Shown piece by piece: positions 51,582 through 64,000 of a stretch of DNA of 64,000 nt (positions within the stretch are counted from its first letter, which is position 1; each line of letters begins with the position of its first letter). This stretch comes from Anoplopoma fimbria (taxonomy: Eukaryota; Chordata; Actinopteri; Perciformes; Anoplopomatidae). Both the position numbers and the translations under genes were made by a program. The stretch spans positions 12,280,124 through 12,344,123 of the forward strand of contig NC_072464.1 of the NCBI RefSeq assembly GCF_027596085.1, in the 5' to 3' direction. The notes beneath the pieces were generated by a model that was not told the origin of the DNA, did not search any database, and saw only the letters and a list, made by a program, of their open reading frames with translations.

Positions 51582-54500
51582 CAGACAGGGAGACAGATCA
51601 TTTGCTTTCAGTCTGTCAGTTAATTGATCATCAATCAAAATGTGTAACAGAGCATGGGAACCCAACACCAACAGATTGTGTCAAACCATAGTTTCACAAA
51701 AAACACCACTGAGTTATACAAATAAGGAGTTAGTTAAGGAGAGGTATCATTTTCTCCCTGTTGTTTTTGCAAATCTCACTTTCTACCTTGATTTTAAGAA
51801 AGTAAGACAATTCTCAGATTGCTTTTCTGATGCCAGTGGCTTTTTGTAAGTGTAGAAGAAAAGTCTGAGAGGACTTGTTCTTGGTAGACCAAATGTTTAC
51901 AGTAGAAATGAGTAATAAAAATTAAGAGTTCCGTTGCTTTAATATCCACGAACAGCTGAACTCTTCAAGTCAGACATGTGTCCGTCATATTGTCTTTATC
52001 ATAGACTTTTTGGTTAGGAAGACACAGAGTCCTGATAAGTTGTGCATTTCACTTCACCATCATTTGAAAAGTAAAAAGGGAAACTGCATTTTTTGCAAAA
52101 AGTGCTTACATTGTTTTTCCTTTTGCGCTGTCCCTGTGGATTGCAGGATCGCCGGTTCAGTGATGAAATTGACAAGCTGACAGGATACAAAACCAGGTCA
52201 CTCTTGTGCATGCCCATTTGCAACAGTGATGGAGAGATCATTGGGGTTGCTCAGGCCATCAACAAGACTTCAAGTGGAGAACTCTTCACTGAAGATGATG
52301 AGAAGGTAATTTCACTTTTACAGTTATGAGTATGATTGCTGGATGAAGGTAATGTTCTCTCATAACACAATATGTGTCCCAGTGCTTGTTTGGCATGTGG
52401 AGAATAGATCAAGTTAATTGTGCTTGCTTATCTTTGTTGGATTCAAATGCTGTCTAGACTTACAACCATATATTGTCATCTCAGTTCATATAAAATGTTG
52501 GTTTTCTGCACATGTTAAAGGTAGACTTCCATTTCCCCCCCAAAAAACAACATATTTCCACGTGTAGTTTGGTCACAGTTTTAACCATATATGCAACAGG
52601 GCACTAGAGATAGCAATGGCAGTTGGTTGGTCTACAGAGCAAAGGCAGTTTGTAAAGACATGCTACTCAGTGGTTGAATCGTTAAGACTCTTGACCCTGT
52701 GACTTTTCCTCTAGCGCCACAACAAGGTCAACAATTTGGGGTTTATGTAAAATGTCTGTTTTCTGTTATCATTGATTCACAGAAATACAGTCAGTGGTAC
52801 AGTCATTCATTGTTCACAGATACTGTCTGGCTTGACATTTTTTTTTATCATCTAACAGTTGTTCGTAAAATGTTTCGAACAACTGTTAGATGATACTGTT
52901 GTGTGATATTGGTAGTACACTCTGCTATAGTGATCTCATTTTTTATTGCAATGTTGTTATACTCACAAATATTTGCAATAGCAGGAATAATATAGTTATA
53001 AAACAAAAGTTTTTTGAAAGTAAAAAAGGTATTTTTTCCCATATTTTGTACATTATGATTTGCAGTCACCTACAAGCATTGAACATGGTATGGGACATTT
53101 TATTAATTGTTTGGGGATTCGTCATTTAGGGAATTTCTTTTGTGGCCTGATGCTCAGACTGACTCCATTATTTGAATTGCTGAGCTATTGTCTTGAGAGT
53201 TTGAACATGGCTCATGCTATGCCTCTACATCTGTCTTTTCCATTTCCATCCTTTCTTAATATTTCACAAGCAACACTAACACTAACTATCTGTTGTCTGA
53301 TAAACAGTTTGTTTCTGTGTCCAAGCTGAACTCATATTTGTCAATTTAAATTCCTCCAGCTCAGTCTGACGTGTAGCATATTTGCCCTGAATCTGAATCT
53401 GAGTCTCAGTGTTCAGTGCTCAGTTTCTAGCTAGGTCATAGCTTGTCTCTCAGAGTCATCACAGTTTCCTGAGGCAGTGTCTTCCAAAGGGCCAGGGCCC
53501 TGTTGTAGTGTCACCAAGAATAACAACTTGATATAGGCTGTTCAGAATCTCCAAGTGGTTAGTGCTTACTTTTTTTGCTTAATGGGACTGCCAGAGTGTC
53601 AGTCTTTCATTTAGTGTCACCATTTAGATCTTACTGTATGTGATTGTGAATGGAGTACCATTTAGATCTTACTGTATGTGATTGTGAATGGAGTACCATT
53701 TAGATCTTACTGTATGTGATTGTGAATTGAGTACCATTTAGATCTTACTGTATGTGATTGTGAATTGAGTACCATTTAGATCTTACTGTATGTGATTGTG
53801 AATGGAGTACCATTTAGATCTTACTGTATGTGATTGTGAATGGAGTAGCCCTAGCAAAATAGGACTTGTGGCAGAGTTAAGGGTATTTCAATTGCTCCAC
53901 TGGAGCTGCTCATTGGCCAGCGGATCAGACTAGGTCTTCCAAGTGTGAGTGCTAGTTAGTATTTTACCCCTTTGTGGATCAGCTCAGTCTGCAAACAGAT
54001 CCGTCAAGTTGGCAACTGCAACAAACAAAAAGGCAAAGATGTAAGTGAATGAATATAAAACACAAATAGGCTATAATATGTCAAAGCAGTAGGTGGGGGT
54101 GTTACATCTCGCACTGATCCAGATAGACTTTCTGTTTCTGAATGAACGTTTATTTGACTTATTACCATCACCAGAGAGGCACGAGGATCACATGTTTAGT
54201 CCATCAGCACACATGAATAGAGGTAACAGAAAGGCGGGGACAAGGCGACACACTGCCTTGTTTTCTCATTGCAGCTGTGAGCACCTAAAGGGGAGAAGAG
54301 ATGAAACATGACAGCACATAGCTAGCTGTGCTTTTGTTTCAGGGTTGGGTTTTTCTGCAAAAGACTGTAGCTTTTTACTTCAGAGTATGTTTTTCTCCAT
54401 TGAAGCTCTACTGTTAAAATTACACCCATTGTTCATAATAGATGTAGATTAGGAATTCTTTTTTTTTCCTTTCTGATGTTTTGAGTCCGCTTCACATTGC

Positions 54501-57500
54501 ATTAACGTCACACTAATGCTCGGGATGGCTACAGCTAAATTAGTAATGAAATGCAATGCCAGCATCAGAGAACACAGTAAGCTCCCTGCACAGCACAGCT
54601 GCAGCTCTGCTTTTATGGAAGACCTTGTAATAAGAAAATGTATCACACTTTACAAAGCATGAGGCAATACTGCAATAGCAGATGCCATTAGAAACTGTAT
54701 TGTACCTTTATTAGGACAAATGTTGTTTTCTGTACACTGAAAGCTTATAGAATATTTAAACACATTATGGCTGACTTTAAATCACACGCTGCCTCAATTG
54801 TGTTGTGTTGATACCCTGCAGGATGGGAGTCCTTTGGGAAGCCATGTATAATTGCGTTGTCTCATTATCTTCTGTGGAGGAATATATCTATTGACTTAAT
54901 TTAAGTGCATAAGCCGACCTCATCCCACTATCTCTACATATTGCGTTATTGTCTTGATTTAGCTTTTCTTTCTCTTTGGATGTCTCTTTATAAATTTTAC
55001 ATGACATTTTCTATTCAGGTAGACATTCTCATAATCTTTCTCTCAATAACATGCGAGTTCCCCCATGTAGGTTCCATTTGCCAATATAGTTTAACATCTG
55101 TACGAGTCGATTGTCTAATAGCATTCTCACCTCACCGCTGTGCTCCCTCTGCCTGCCAAACTCTCTGTCAAATTGGCTCGAAGCAATACTGTAATAACTA
55201 CATTCACACAAGTTCCCAATGAAAATCTACAGCTAAAGAAGAGAGAACACAATTTCTGCTTGGAGCCACATTTCTTTAATACGTTCCTGCAGGATTTCAG
55301 ATCAAATCAAATTTATACAGTGCATCATATCAAACTGGTTCCTTAAATAGTTCTTTATATAACAGAAAAATCTCTTTAAAATCCACTTAAATCAAGAGGA
55401 AATAAAAAAAGAACAGTGAAGGCAACATTTGCAATATGAGGGTTTTTGCAAGATATGGGTAAAGAATATATGTGGATGACACACTGTACAGTGTTAACCC
55501 CCAAAATAAGGTAGACTTGGCTGCCCTGCCTCTCAAAGAGGAACAGATACAGGGGATAATGATGGTGATTAAGGGCAGGAAGTGAACTCTATGCTGGCTA
55601 AGTGACTGAACTACAATATTGACTCCTTCTCTGTCATCCTGTTTTGCATAGTTTACTTGGGTTATATTCAGTTTGATGCATCAGTCATTTTTCAAAGGCA
55701 AATAAGAGAAATAGGGCATTTTGTTAAGTGAAAAAAATAAGAGGACCTGAAACTGTGCTGTGCTTTAGTAGGATATTCACAGCAACAAATTGTGATATCT
55801 GAATGGACCCCTCTTAAAACAAGTAAACATGAACCAGTACAGACGGATATGTGGTATGTGATGACTATTTCTTGCCTTTGTTAGAGACAATTCTCTGCAT
55901 GTAGGATAGCATGGATGCTTGGTAATTTGAATTAACAAAAGTATGTCTGTCCAACTGAAATTGTATGATGAAATTAATTTGTACAATGAAAGAGTGTTTT
56001 CAGGAAGTTTTAAGTAAAGACTAAAAATGCAGTGATTGATACAAATGTCTCTCACCCCCATTGACCTTATCTTGAACACTGAACACTGCTACTTACAGCA
56101 AGGTACAAGCTATTCCAAATAAACTTCTAAAATGAAAACACCAAACTTTGACCCACTTAGATTTGATCCCAACTATGTTATGTAAAAAAATTAAATCAAC
56201 AACTGAGTTCAACTTTAAATTCAGCCAAAAATCCAGAGTTGGGTGGGATAGTGAAGTTAAGTCTTTGCTGTTTTCTTTTCCGTATAGTCAATTATCGTTC
56301 ATCTTTTGAAAGAAAGGCCAGATTCCTTTTTAGTTTTTTTGTGAACTTGTTTACAGAGTACAGTAAAACCTCAAAAGAGTTACTGTAGTTAGAAAGATTC
56401 TCTATATCCAGTTTCACGCTTCTTTTATGGCGACAAGAATATTTGTCTGAAGAGCAATACGTTTCTACAAAGACTTGATTTGTCTTGATGTTACTGCACT
56501 GATGCAACATCCACTGCTTTGCTGTTGTGACCTTGCTTTGCTCCTGGCGTTTTTCCATGTACAAGCAATGTGTAGAATTATTTAATTATTTATGGATAAC
56601 AGTTATTGAGCAGCAGTCCTGGTGTGGTACAGGGTTTATTAGCTGTGTTGTATTAGTGTCATAAATTACAGCCAGTCAATTCAGTATATTATAACTGCTA
56701 AATGTGTATGAAATTATACTTTGTCAATCTTATGGTGGCATAAAGGGAGAAAAGAGAATTATGAACTGTCCTTTATTACACAGTAATCGTTTTACTATGT
56801 ATGTGGATAAAAATGATGTATAACAGACTTTGTAAAATGCATTGGAGTGTAGATTCCTGTTGCATAAATATTTGATATCACCTTCAAAAGAAGAAATCAT
56901 TGCTAAGAATATTTGCAAAACTATGGTACAAGCAAGGGAGTCCCATATGAGATCAGATAAAATGGAGAGCTTTGAACAATTCTTGGCAAAACAACAATGG
57001 CTTAACCTTACTACACATGCAAAGTGAACACAGCAACTACTAGTTGTTATGGAGAGCGGGAATTGGAAAGAAAGAAAGAAAGCTGTTGGCTTTGGCTGTG
57101 TAATTTCCCTCGGCTTGCCTCATCTTCCAGTTGTGGAAGCGGAAGTCATTGAGGTTAGAGGAACTGACTGTCCCTGAGGCCTTGACCAGTTAGTTTCGTT
57201 ATTAAACCACTCTTTACCGGTCAGTCCGCGGGTCTCTAGGCAGAAACGTCTCGTTTGTAATGCAACCTTGTATAATGGCCTGCCTGACAGAATGTAATTA
57301 GAGAGAGCAGTGCTTTTCTTAGGTTTGCCTGTAGATCCATAGCCAGATACATAAAGTCCTGCTCGCTAATGAATCTACTCCTGTTGGGACTATTGATGGC
57401 CATCGCCTTTCTGGAAGATCATTATTAGAGAATTCCATAGGCCAGCTGAAAAAAAGCATTATGTATGAGCTTATTGCTCAGCATCATCTGTTTTCCATGT

Positions 57501-60232
57501 CTGAAGACAATTGCATAAGGTGCTTCATTATGTCTAATGACTGTATGAAGTGCTTAAAGTTAATGTACTCATTATCATGACAGATTATTATCACATTATG
57601 ATAAGCATTGTTTTTGATTTAGTAACTTAATTTACACGCTTTTTAGCATAAAGCGTGTCATAATTAACACATCAGTGTGACATGCCAGACCATGATACTT
57701 TTTTTTGTTTTATGGTATTGATTGATTTAATTTATTTGATGATTAAAAATGAACTACTATAAACACAACACTATAACTTTAACAATCAGTGAGGACAAAA
57801 AAAGACAACATTATGATCCTCCAAAATACAACACACTATACAAAAAATAAATAAAACCAGTCAAACACACAGATTCAACAAAAGAGAGATAAAGCTAGTA
57901 TGTTTCAAGCTTTATAAGATTTGGCAAAGAGTATATGGAGCCTGATTTATATGTAAAAACTTACCAACTCCACTATTGTACGTATATGTTCCCTCAATCT
58001 TGAGTCTCTCTTTAGTATAAACCATTCATTCTTACTATAGTCAAAGTGCTCTTTAAATTCAGATGGCCATACTACCATTGAAATATAGACAGAAATTAAA
58101 CATATATTGCCAATCCAGGAGAGCTGTTTGATTGTTAAGAGAAATTATAGCAATTAGAGCAGGGTTCCTCAACCTTTTCCAGCCTGCGATGCCCTTTTTA
58201 GGTCTACAATTATCATGACCTCAGCAATTAGTCCTGTCAAGTTGTCATGTGATAATTTGTAAGAGCACTGAAGAAGCTCCAAAAGTATAACAATGAAATA
58301 TGAATATATTTTAAAACCATGTTTTATATATTTCACTAAAGCATATCAAACAGATAAATTGCAAATATAAGCATATTAATTTCCTAATTGAGACCTCTCT
58401 CCAACAGGGTCCTAACTTTAGGACTACCTTTTTTTTTTGGTAAAGGCTCAAGCTTCCCAATTATCAACACAGCGCTATAGGGTTCTGTTCTTTACATGTT
58501 CATTTGTGGCTGATGAGTAAGTGATGCATTATCTTTTCTAAAAGGTGAAACAGATATCCCTGTATCAGCGGCCACAGCTGAGTAACTTCCCATTCATGTA
58601 TTGTTGTGGTGTCCCTACCCTCAGGTCGCACTGAAGGCTGGTAAATATTAGTGGGTTTGTTGTACTGATTGTATTGTTTAGTCAGCAGCCAGATGCTAAA
58701 GATAGATAACTAAACAAATAGGCAGAGTAAGGAAGCACCCAACCTAAATTCTATTGATTCCATGTTACGGCGGCTGAGTGTCTCTCAGATAAGGCTAATT
58801 GTAGTTGTATAGAATTCAACCTGTGTATTCACATCACAGCTGTCTTAACAGCGTGCGGTTGCAGCTACTTCTCTGCATCCTGCTTATTTTTGTCTATAAT
58901 GAATGAAGAGTGGTGAGGAAAAAAATAAATGTGCAGTTCCAAACTAGTAAGATGTTGAATCGATTTCAATTTATACTAAATAAAGTCATTAGGCCACATC
59001 AAGTGACTACATTATTTATGTGGCTAAAAATATGAATGAAATAAGGAATGTATGCTATCAGCCCAAGGCACAGCAAGTCTGACTATTCAGTCAAATGGTA
59101 AAATGTCAGTTGAATTGATTTATTTGTCCTAGCAAGTAATGATGCCATTGAAAGGCTATTTCTTATGTGTTTCAATTTGAAAGCTAAGTTTTTCTCGCAT
59201 GAAAATATTGCTCACTCGCTCTCTTTGTAGTCAGTTCTAAAATTAGCTACAACATTCAAGGTATCCCGCAGACTTCTCTTTAGGTTTTTACATTCTGTGT
59301 TTCTCTGGAAAGCACATTGCGTGTTTCCTTGAGCTCTAACAAATGTGTTGGATGCTTTTCACTCCTCATAAAATATTTGCAAATATGTAATCTTACATTG
59401 TTGACCAGCCAGCAGCCTTCTTCTTCACTGCCTGTTGGCTCATTTATATGTTTTTTGCATGGTGCTGCCATCTGTAGATGAGTGGAGAGAGACCATTGCA
59501 GGACTGAATATTGCATTGCCCACAATCACAATACTGTTAAAGTGGTAAACACGTTGTACTTGAAAGATGTGCAGCTTAAAATAAATGTATGTTATAGCAG
59601 TTATTTTAATAGTTATTTTAATGACATTGTTTCCTACAAAATAAAAGTCTGTTCAATATGTCAACAGGTGCTGCAGATGTACCTGCCTTTCTGTGGCATT
59701 GCGATCTCCAATGCCCAACTCTTCGCTGCCTCAAGGAAGGAGTATGACAGGAGTCGGGTAAGGACAATAAACCCCCCCCCATCCCTGGGATCAGCATTAC
59801 TTCCTCCCCCTGATGCTGACACTCAGGCCGAGTATTGATCAGCAGCCCACTTGCTGCCACTGCAGTGGGGATCACAGAGCGACATGCAGTCCTGAATGGA
59901 CGTTTTCTCTGGATGTGTAGTGGGGGATGGGATGAAGTAATGTTAACAGATGCACTTATTCATGTCACACATTGATCTGTGATGGAAGAGAATATAATGA
60001 GAACATAGCTCAGTAAATGCGTTTGTATAAAATTGGATTGTCACTACCTTAGATAAAGGACCTAATTTACCTTCATCCGGTTGGTTTATGGTTTAAAGAA
60101 AATAATAAATAATAAATAATAAATAATAAATAATAAATAATAAATAATAAATAATAAATAATAAATAATACATAATAATAATAATAATAATAATATATAA
60201 TAATAATAAATTATAATTATATATAAATATTT

Positions 60233-60278
<46 letters not shown>

Positions 60279-62455
60279 CCATGCTCTAAATGCTGACCAA
60301 GGCAAAACATATGTATCTAAAGTGGGTTTTACGGGGGGGTTTCAGCATGTGGTTCAGATTGTTTGGAATGATGGCAGTGGTGTCTTTATTTGTTGCCGGT
60401 GTTCAGGCCCTCTTGGAGGTTGTCAATGACCTGTTTGAAGAGCAGACTGACCTGGAGAAGATTGTCAGGAAGATCATGCACCGTGCCCAGACATTGCTAA
60501 AGTGCGAGCGGTGCTCTGTTCAGTTGCTGGAGGACATTGAGTCACCGGTACTGTTGTTTTTTTCCCTCTGCTGTGTCTATAAGTCTATCTGTCTGTACAT
60601 TTGTGCATGTGCATGTCTGTTCTGTCTGTCTGCCTCTAGTTTTATCAGTGAGCATTTTGTACCTCCATGCAATTTTTTCAAGAGCTAAGTTGATTTCTTC
60701 CCCTCTCAAATCTTTCAGGTGGTGAAGTTCACCAAGTCGTTTGAGCTTCTGTCCCCTAAGTGTAGTGCAGACATTGAAAGCAGGTATGTAAAAGCCGGCC
60801 TAATGAAAAACATACCCTAGAAACCTTTTTTAATTAAATATTAATATATCCACCTTTGTTTGCCTTTGGCACCATGGCATCTGTAAATTTTGCACAGAGC
60901 CTTGTCTGAATCCGTAAAGCTTCTAAAATTAGGGAAGTATAAAAATGTAATATTCTGTTGTGCTGAGGGAGTAATATGCTGATGCTGAATAGAAGGCAGT
61001 ATGTAGGAACCCTACTTAATTGGGGTTTGCTGCTTCTCTCCACTGCTTAGGATGGCTGAGTTGAGAAAGAGAGGCTTAATATTGTGTGGGATGTTTATGG
61101 ATGAAAATCAACGCTGAAAGGAAGACAAATTATTCCCTAAGTCCTGCCATAACTGATATGGTCACGTCAAAGGCAGTATTACTAACCGCAACATTAATTA
61201 AAAATAAGGATCCACACAAGAAATACCAAAAGTTAGAAATTAGTTATGATTAAATAAATATCAGTCTGCTTGAGTGACCAGTTTAGTCTTTCTGACTGAA
61301 CACACTCCCTTTGGATCTTTGTTTCTGTGTCACATTATAGTTAAATAGCCAGTTTGTGATTTCAAGTAATAAAACTACTATTTCAAACCAAGCTAAAATG
61401 ACAAAAAATACAGCATCTCTTTGATGGCAATATTTTTCCTAAAGGTTCACATCTGAATAACAAGGGCTGCTGTGCAAGATTCATGTGTGTAATTAAGTGA
61501 ATACATTTCGCGTCAGAAGGTGAGCGAACTGTAGGATTTCTAATGTACCTTAAAATCCCCAGCCGCCCCCACGGTAGGATCATTTTGAGCGAGTGTACAA
61601 TGCTGCTACTGTGTCTGTGGTAGTGAAATGACAGACGTGAGACAGGGAAGAGACAGAGAGGATGGAGAGAAGGAATGAAAAAGTAGATACTGTAAGGCAT
61701 CTTGCCATCACACCCAAGAGGGTTATTCACTGCCGCACACACAGCTGTATCACTAAATCAAAGAGATTCAAAAGATCTGACGCTTCTCTCCCTCCATCTT
61801 TATTCTAGTCTAGAAAGACAAAATGAGCCACACTGAACATTTACCTTGTTACGTTTTTGTGAGGTAAAAAAATTCAGCGACAGCCCACTGCAGTAAATGT
61901 GAATGGGAAGTCTACGCAGGGTTGCAGGTGTTCCTGTGGCAGAGTGTGGGGGCGTTTGGCAATGAGGAAGACAATCACACAATTAACTTTTCATTACTTC
62001 ATGAGCTGCAGGAGAAGCTTACTGATATCTTCTGTATGAGAAGTTCATTAAATGCAAGTCAATGTAAAACAGGGTCCACAAGAAGAGATAAGAAAGGCCT
62101 TTTTGCAAGCTTGCAGTTCAGGTGTGAAAGAGAACACAATCTTTTTTTACTTGAATACAACAGTTTATATATTTTTCTTATAATAACAAATTCATGAGCT
62201 GAAGGATTGTGTTTGAGAATCAAACGTCTCCCGACAAAAAGGCAAGTGGAAAAATTTGGCCCAGTTCTGTTTTTACTGTTCTGCTCTTTTTGTAATCCTG
62301 CCGTCTTATTTTATTACCCTAGTTTCAAAGACAGCATGGAGAAATCGTCTTACTCAGACTGGCTCATCAACAACAGCATCGCAGAGCTGGTAGCATCCAC
62401 AGGACTCCCCGTGAACATCAGCGATGCCTATCAGGATCCTCGCTTTGATGCTGAG
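50685..62455 (+). CDS. pde11a: Dual 3',5'-cyclic nucleotide phosphodiesterase 11A, N-terminal part
   Basis: PDE11A hydrolyses cAMP and cGMP. Six exons lie in the window: 50685-51497, 52147-52305, 59668-59757, 60407-60547, 60719-60783 and 62323-62455, joined in frame to 467 codons, about half the usual length; the gene continues past 64000. The N-terminus [20 protein letters not shown] matches the long PDE11A4-type isoform. Next come a Ser-Pro tract, a kinase-type site [10 protein letters not shown] and [16 protein letters not shown] starts about residue 175 ([19 protein letters not shown]), includes [18 protein letters not shown], and ends with the NKX(n)FX3DE-type signature [19 protein letters not shown] begins near [18 protein letters not shown] and is cut at [11 protein letters not shown]. 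The catalytic domain lies outside. The first ATG is chosen because an in-frame TGA lies 12 bases upstream. Exon 1 ends at a weak donor (gtgcct) that fits the conserved DAYQ/D junction. Confidence 0.95.
50841..50875. repeat. CCATCT hexamer repeat inside pde11a exon 1
   Basis: Five perfect CCATCT copies (50841-50870) plus a partial one encode alternating Ser-Pro. In-frame by unit length, so copy changes would lengthen or shorten the tract without breaking the frame. Confidence 0.95.
51549..51579. repeat. (AG)n microsatellite after pde11a exon 1
   Basis: About 31 bases of AG beginning 51 bases after the exon-1 donor. Confidence 0.95.
52846..52895. repeat. Perfect 20-bp hairpin with 10-nt loop
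   Basis: Arms 52846-52865 (tatcatctaacagttgttcg) and 52876-52895 are exact reverse complements around taaaatgttt. It lies in pde11a intron 2. Confidence 0.95.
53619..53846. repeat. 38-bp minisatellite, six near-identical copies
   Basis: Six units start at 53619, 53657, 53695, 53733, 53771 and 53809, opening with accatttagatcttactgta. Units 1, 2, 5 and 6 end gtgaatggagt; units 3 and 4 end gtgaattgagt. No other difference was noticed, so the array is young. Each unit carries one AGATCT. Confidence 0.97.
60099..60278. repeat. Compound microsatellite: (AATAAAT)n, (AAT)n, (ATC)n
   Basis: A 7-base AATAAAT array (about 60099-60170) passes into AAT repeats (about 60171-60210) and ends in about 15 ATC units (60232-60278). 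It lies in pde11a intron 3, about 130 bases before exon 4. Confidence 0.95.
60784..62322. other. pde11a intron 5
   Basis: Intron between the exon ending KCSADIES and the one beginning FKDSMEKS. No gene or recognisable repeat seen. Confidence 0.6.
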
Positions 62456-62854
62456 GTAAACACACAAAAACATAACTTTCAAATCTGACATCCAAAGTGT
62501 AAATATATCAACCAGCATTTCAGACAAACCAGTATGAAATATGCCTGTGACGATTGTCATTCAGATCATAGTATTGCTAGAAGAACTCAATCAAAACTAA
62601 ACTTAGTTTTGAAGATGTTTCATCGCTCATCCAAGATCTTAAGTTCAACGAACCAGTGTAGAGTCCCAGGCGTTTTGATACTCTATGGGATGTTCACATG
62701 TCAATGTTACATCTGAGTCAACAAGGTTACATAGGTTTAAATAAAGGAATACTTAGACCAAAAAATGGTTCGCCCTGTGTTGCATTGAATTCTTAAAGAA
62801 AACTAATTTTCTCGTATGCCTCAATGCCGAACAAAAATTCAGAGAATGGAGTCT

Positions 62855-63000
62855 CATTTATCCAGTCGTATGCTCAGCACTTCCCAAACACATGCATCTT
62901 TGCAAAAAAAATGTACAATTTAAAACACTTTGCAATCGTCCGGACTCACGCCGACAAGTAACGCACCTGGGGAAGTACTGAGCATACAATTGGATGAATG
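62855..63000. mobile_element. Candidate MITE-like inverted repeat
   Basis: A 31-base arm (62855-62885) and its imperfect complement (62970-63000) match at 27 of 31 positions, and all four differences are transitions. The interior is about 84 bases. No target-site duplication could be confirmed by eye. Confidence 0.4.
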
Positions 63001-63119
63001 TGACTTGGATTATACTGCTATGTGAGGGTCCACAATTGGATGTTTTCATATAGTTTTGATGTTGTTAAACCTAGACTCGACCCCACTTACTTCAATTCAT
63101 CAAGACTTTTCTCCGTTTT

Positions 63120-63305
63120 TTAGAAAGATGGATGGATCAGACTTTTCTTATAGATAGCATCTATGTTTGTATGTTTGTAGTCATCTACCACTTCATTGCC
63201 CTCCCCATCGATATTCATTTGTTGGTTGGTGTTGTTACCAGTCTTAATGTCAAAAATGATTTCTTTAGTTTTCTTGGTGTTCAACTGAAGACAACAGACC
63301 AACAA
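63120..63305 (-). mobile_element. LINE reverse-transcriptase relic
   Basis: The minus-strand frame includes LQLNTKKTKEIIFDI, followed by MNIDGEGNEVVDDYKH. This corresponds to the NxxKTKEMIxDF...VDxYKYLG region found late in non-LTR reverse transcriptases. It is a short, degraded fragment in pde11a intron 6, antisense to the gene. Confidence 0.6.
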
Positions 63306-64000
63306 ACTGATTTACCCACACACGGTAGCTGTTTTTTATCCTCATCTTGAATCAAGCCCACAATTGCTTGTAATCAGCAGATTTTAAAGCGACATTATCA
63401 GGAGTGTTGCTTCTTCATTCATTTAAAAAAAAATTCACCGTGAATGCATGCGAGAAAAAAAAAATCTTCAACATTGAAGAATTTTCAACACAGGTTGAGT
63501 AATTGAAATAAAATATATCAATATGTGGGTGAAGTTTTCCTTTAATGGCTGTAAAACCCGCTGGGGAGCGATGTCAGGATGGCGTTTTGATTCAGTAGAC
63601 AGATAGTTTAAACAGAAATGAAGGGGACCATCAAAGTCAAACTGTGAACTGTTTACTGGTGCTGTCTGAACGTTTCCATCAAGGGTTCATAACAATTCAC
63701 ACGTTAGTTAATTGGACTCTGATATTTCACAAGATTGTCGTGTGACTTTAACGACTTGCACATGACCTTAAAGACTCCTCCAGGTGTGAAGATTAAAATG
63801 GCTGCCATACAGCAGAAGGGATGAAGCCTCTTGGGGAAGTCCTCAAGACCTAACATTAAGTTTAGTCGTCTTTAACACATGGTCCGAATTTACAAATTAC
63901 CGATTTTTTTATTTTGCAGCTGTTAATTGATCTCAATAGGATTAAAGCCCTTTAAAACCAAGATGAAAATATAATTGAATTCTTGAGAGCAAGGTATCGT

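Larger units (their letters stand above)
52306..59667. other. Large pde11a intron 2
   Basis: About 7.4 kb with no exon recognised. It contains a 20-bp hairpin (52846-52895) and a six-copy minisatellite (53619-53846). A possible hAT-like end (gcagggttcctcaacctttt) lies near 58160. The rest is AT-rich and featureless to my reading. Confidence 0.6.

Noticed and set aside
58159..58260. hAT-like terminal text (gcagggttcctcaacctttt)
   Set aside because: Only one possible end is visible and no matching inverted end or duplication was found.
60086..60310. Minus-strand frame with a long Asp run and Ile/Tyr/Leu repeats
   Set aside because: Translation of the AATAAAT/AAT/ATC microsatellite.
1..64000. 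tRNA, rRNA, CRISPR or known microRNA genes
   Set aside because: No cloverleaf with the conserved TTCGA-type arm, no regularly spaced repeat array and no familiar microRNA seed context was noticed on either strand; by eye only.

Overview
The window is vertebrate genomic DNA, most likely from a ray-finned (percomorph-type) teleost. The evidence is AT-rich sequence, multi-exon genes with GT-AG introns, fish-style dispersed repeats (an L2-like LINE with the usual fish 3' tail and several teleost repeat families), and the gene order prkra - osbpl6 - cytochrome c - pde11a. That order matches the PRKRA/OSBPL6/CYCT/PDE11A block of mammals (human 2q31). There is no prokaryotic, viral or CRISPR content.

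Layout: (1) 47-2171, + strand: the last exons of a caspase-8/10-group initiator caspase whose 5' end lies outside the window. (2) 3716-7908, + strand: complete prkra (PACT), eight exons, 303 aa, three dsRNA-binding domains. (3) 37008-12521, - strand: osbpl6 (ORP6), 19 coding exons that I joined with every splice phase checked, 873 aa, carrying a PH domain, a FFAT motif and the oxysterol-binding domain. Its probable 3'UTR runs to about 9.6 kb, and its non-coding first exon and CpG-containing promoter lie near 44.6-45.2 kb. (4) 48150-48568, + strand: a two-exon cytochrome c of 105 aa in the genomic position of mammalian testis cytochrome c (CYCT). (5) 50685-62455, + strand: the first six coding exons (467 codons) of pde11a, covering the N-terminal region, GAF-A and the start of GAF-B. 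The catalytic domain lies beyond the window.

The genes are ordinary housekeeping and signalling genes: dsRNA/PKR/Dicer cofactor, ER-contact lipid transfer, electron transport and apoptosis, and cyclic nucleotide breakdown. A shared theme is possible in that the caspase, PACT and cytochrome c all touch apoptosis or stress signalling, but nothing here shows that they work as a unit.

Points most worth a second look: a near-perfect pair of convergent CTCF-type motifs (3482-3496 forward, 47823-47837 reverse) bracketing prkra and osbpl6; perfect palindromic CRE sites at the prkra and osbpl6 5' ends; loss of the two regulatory serines of mammalian PACT; a CYCT-like cytochrome c with an altered N-terminus; absence of RBM45 from its expected slot; and several unusually perfect palindromes, hairpins and minisatellites. 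I found no convincing undescribed system.
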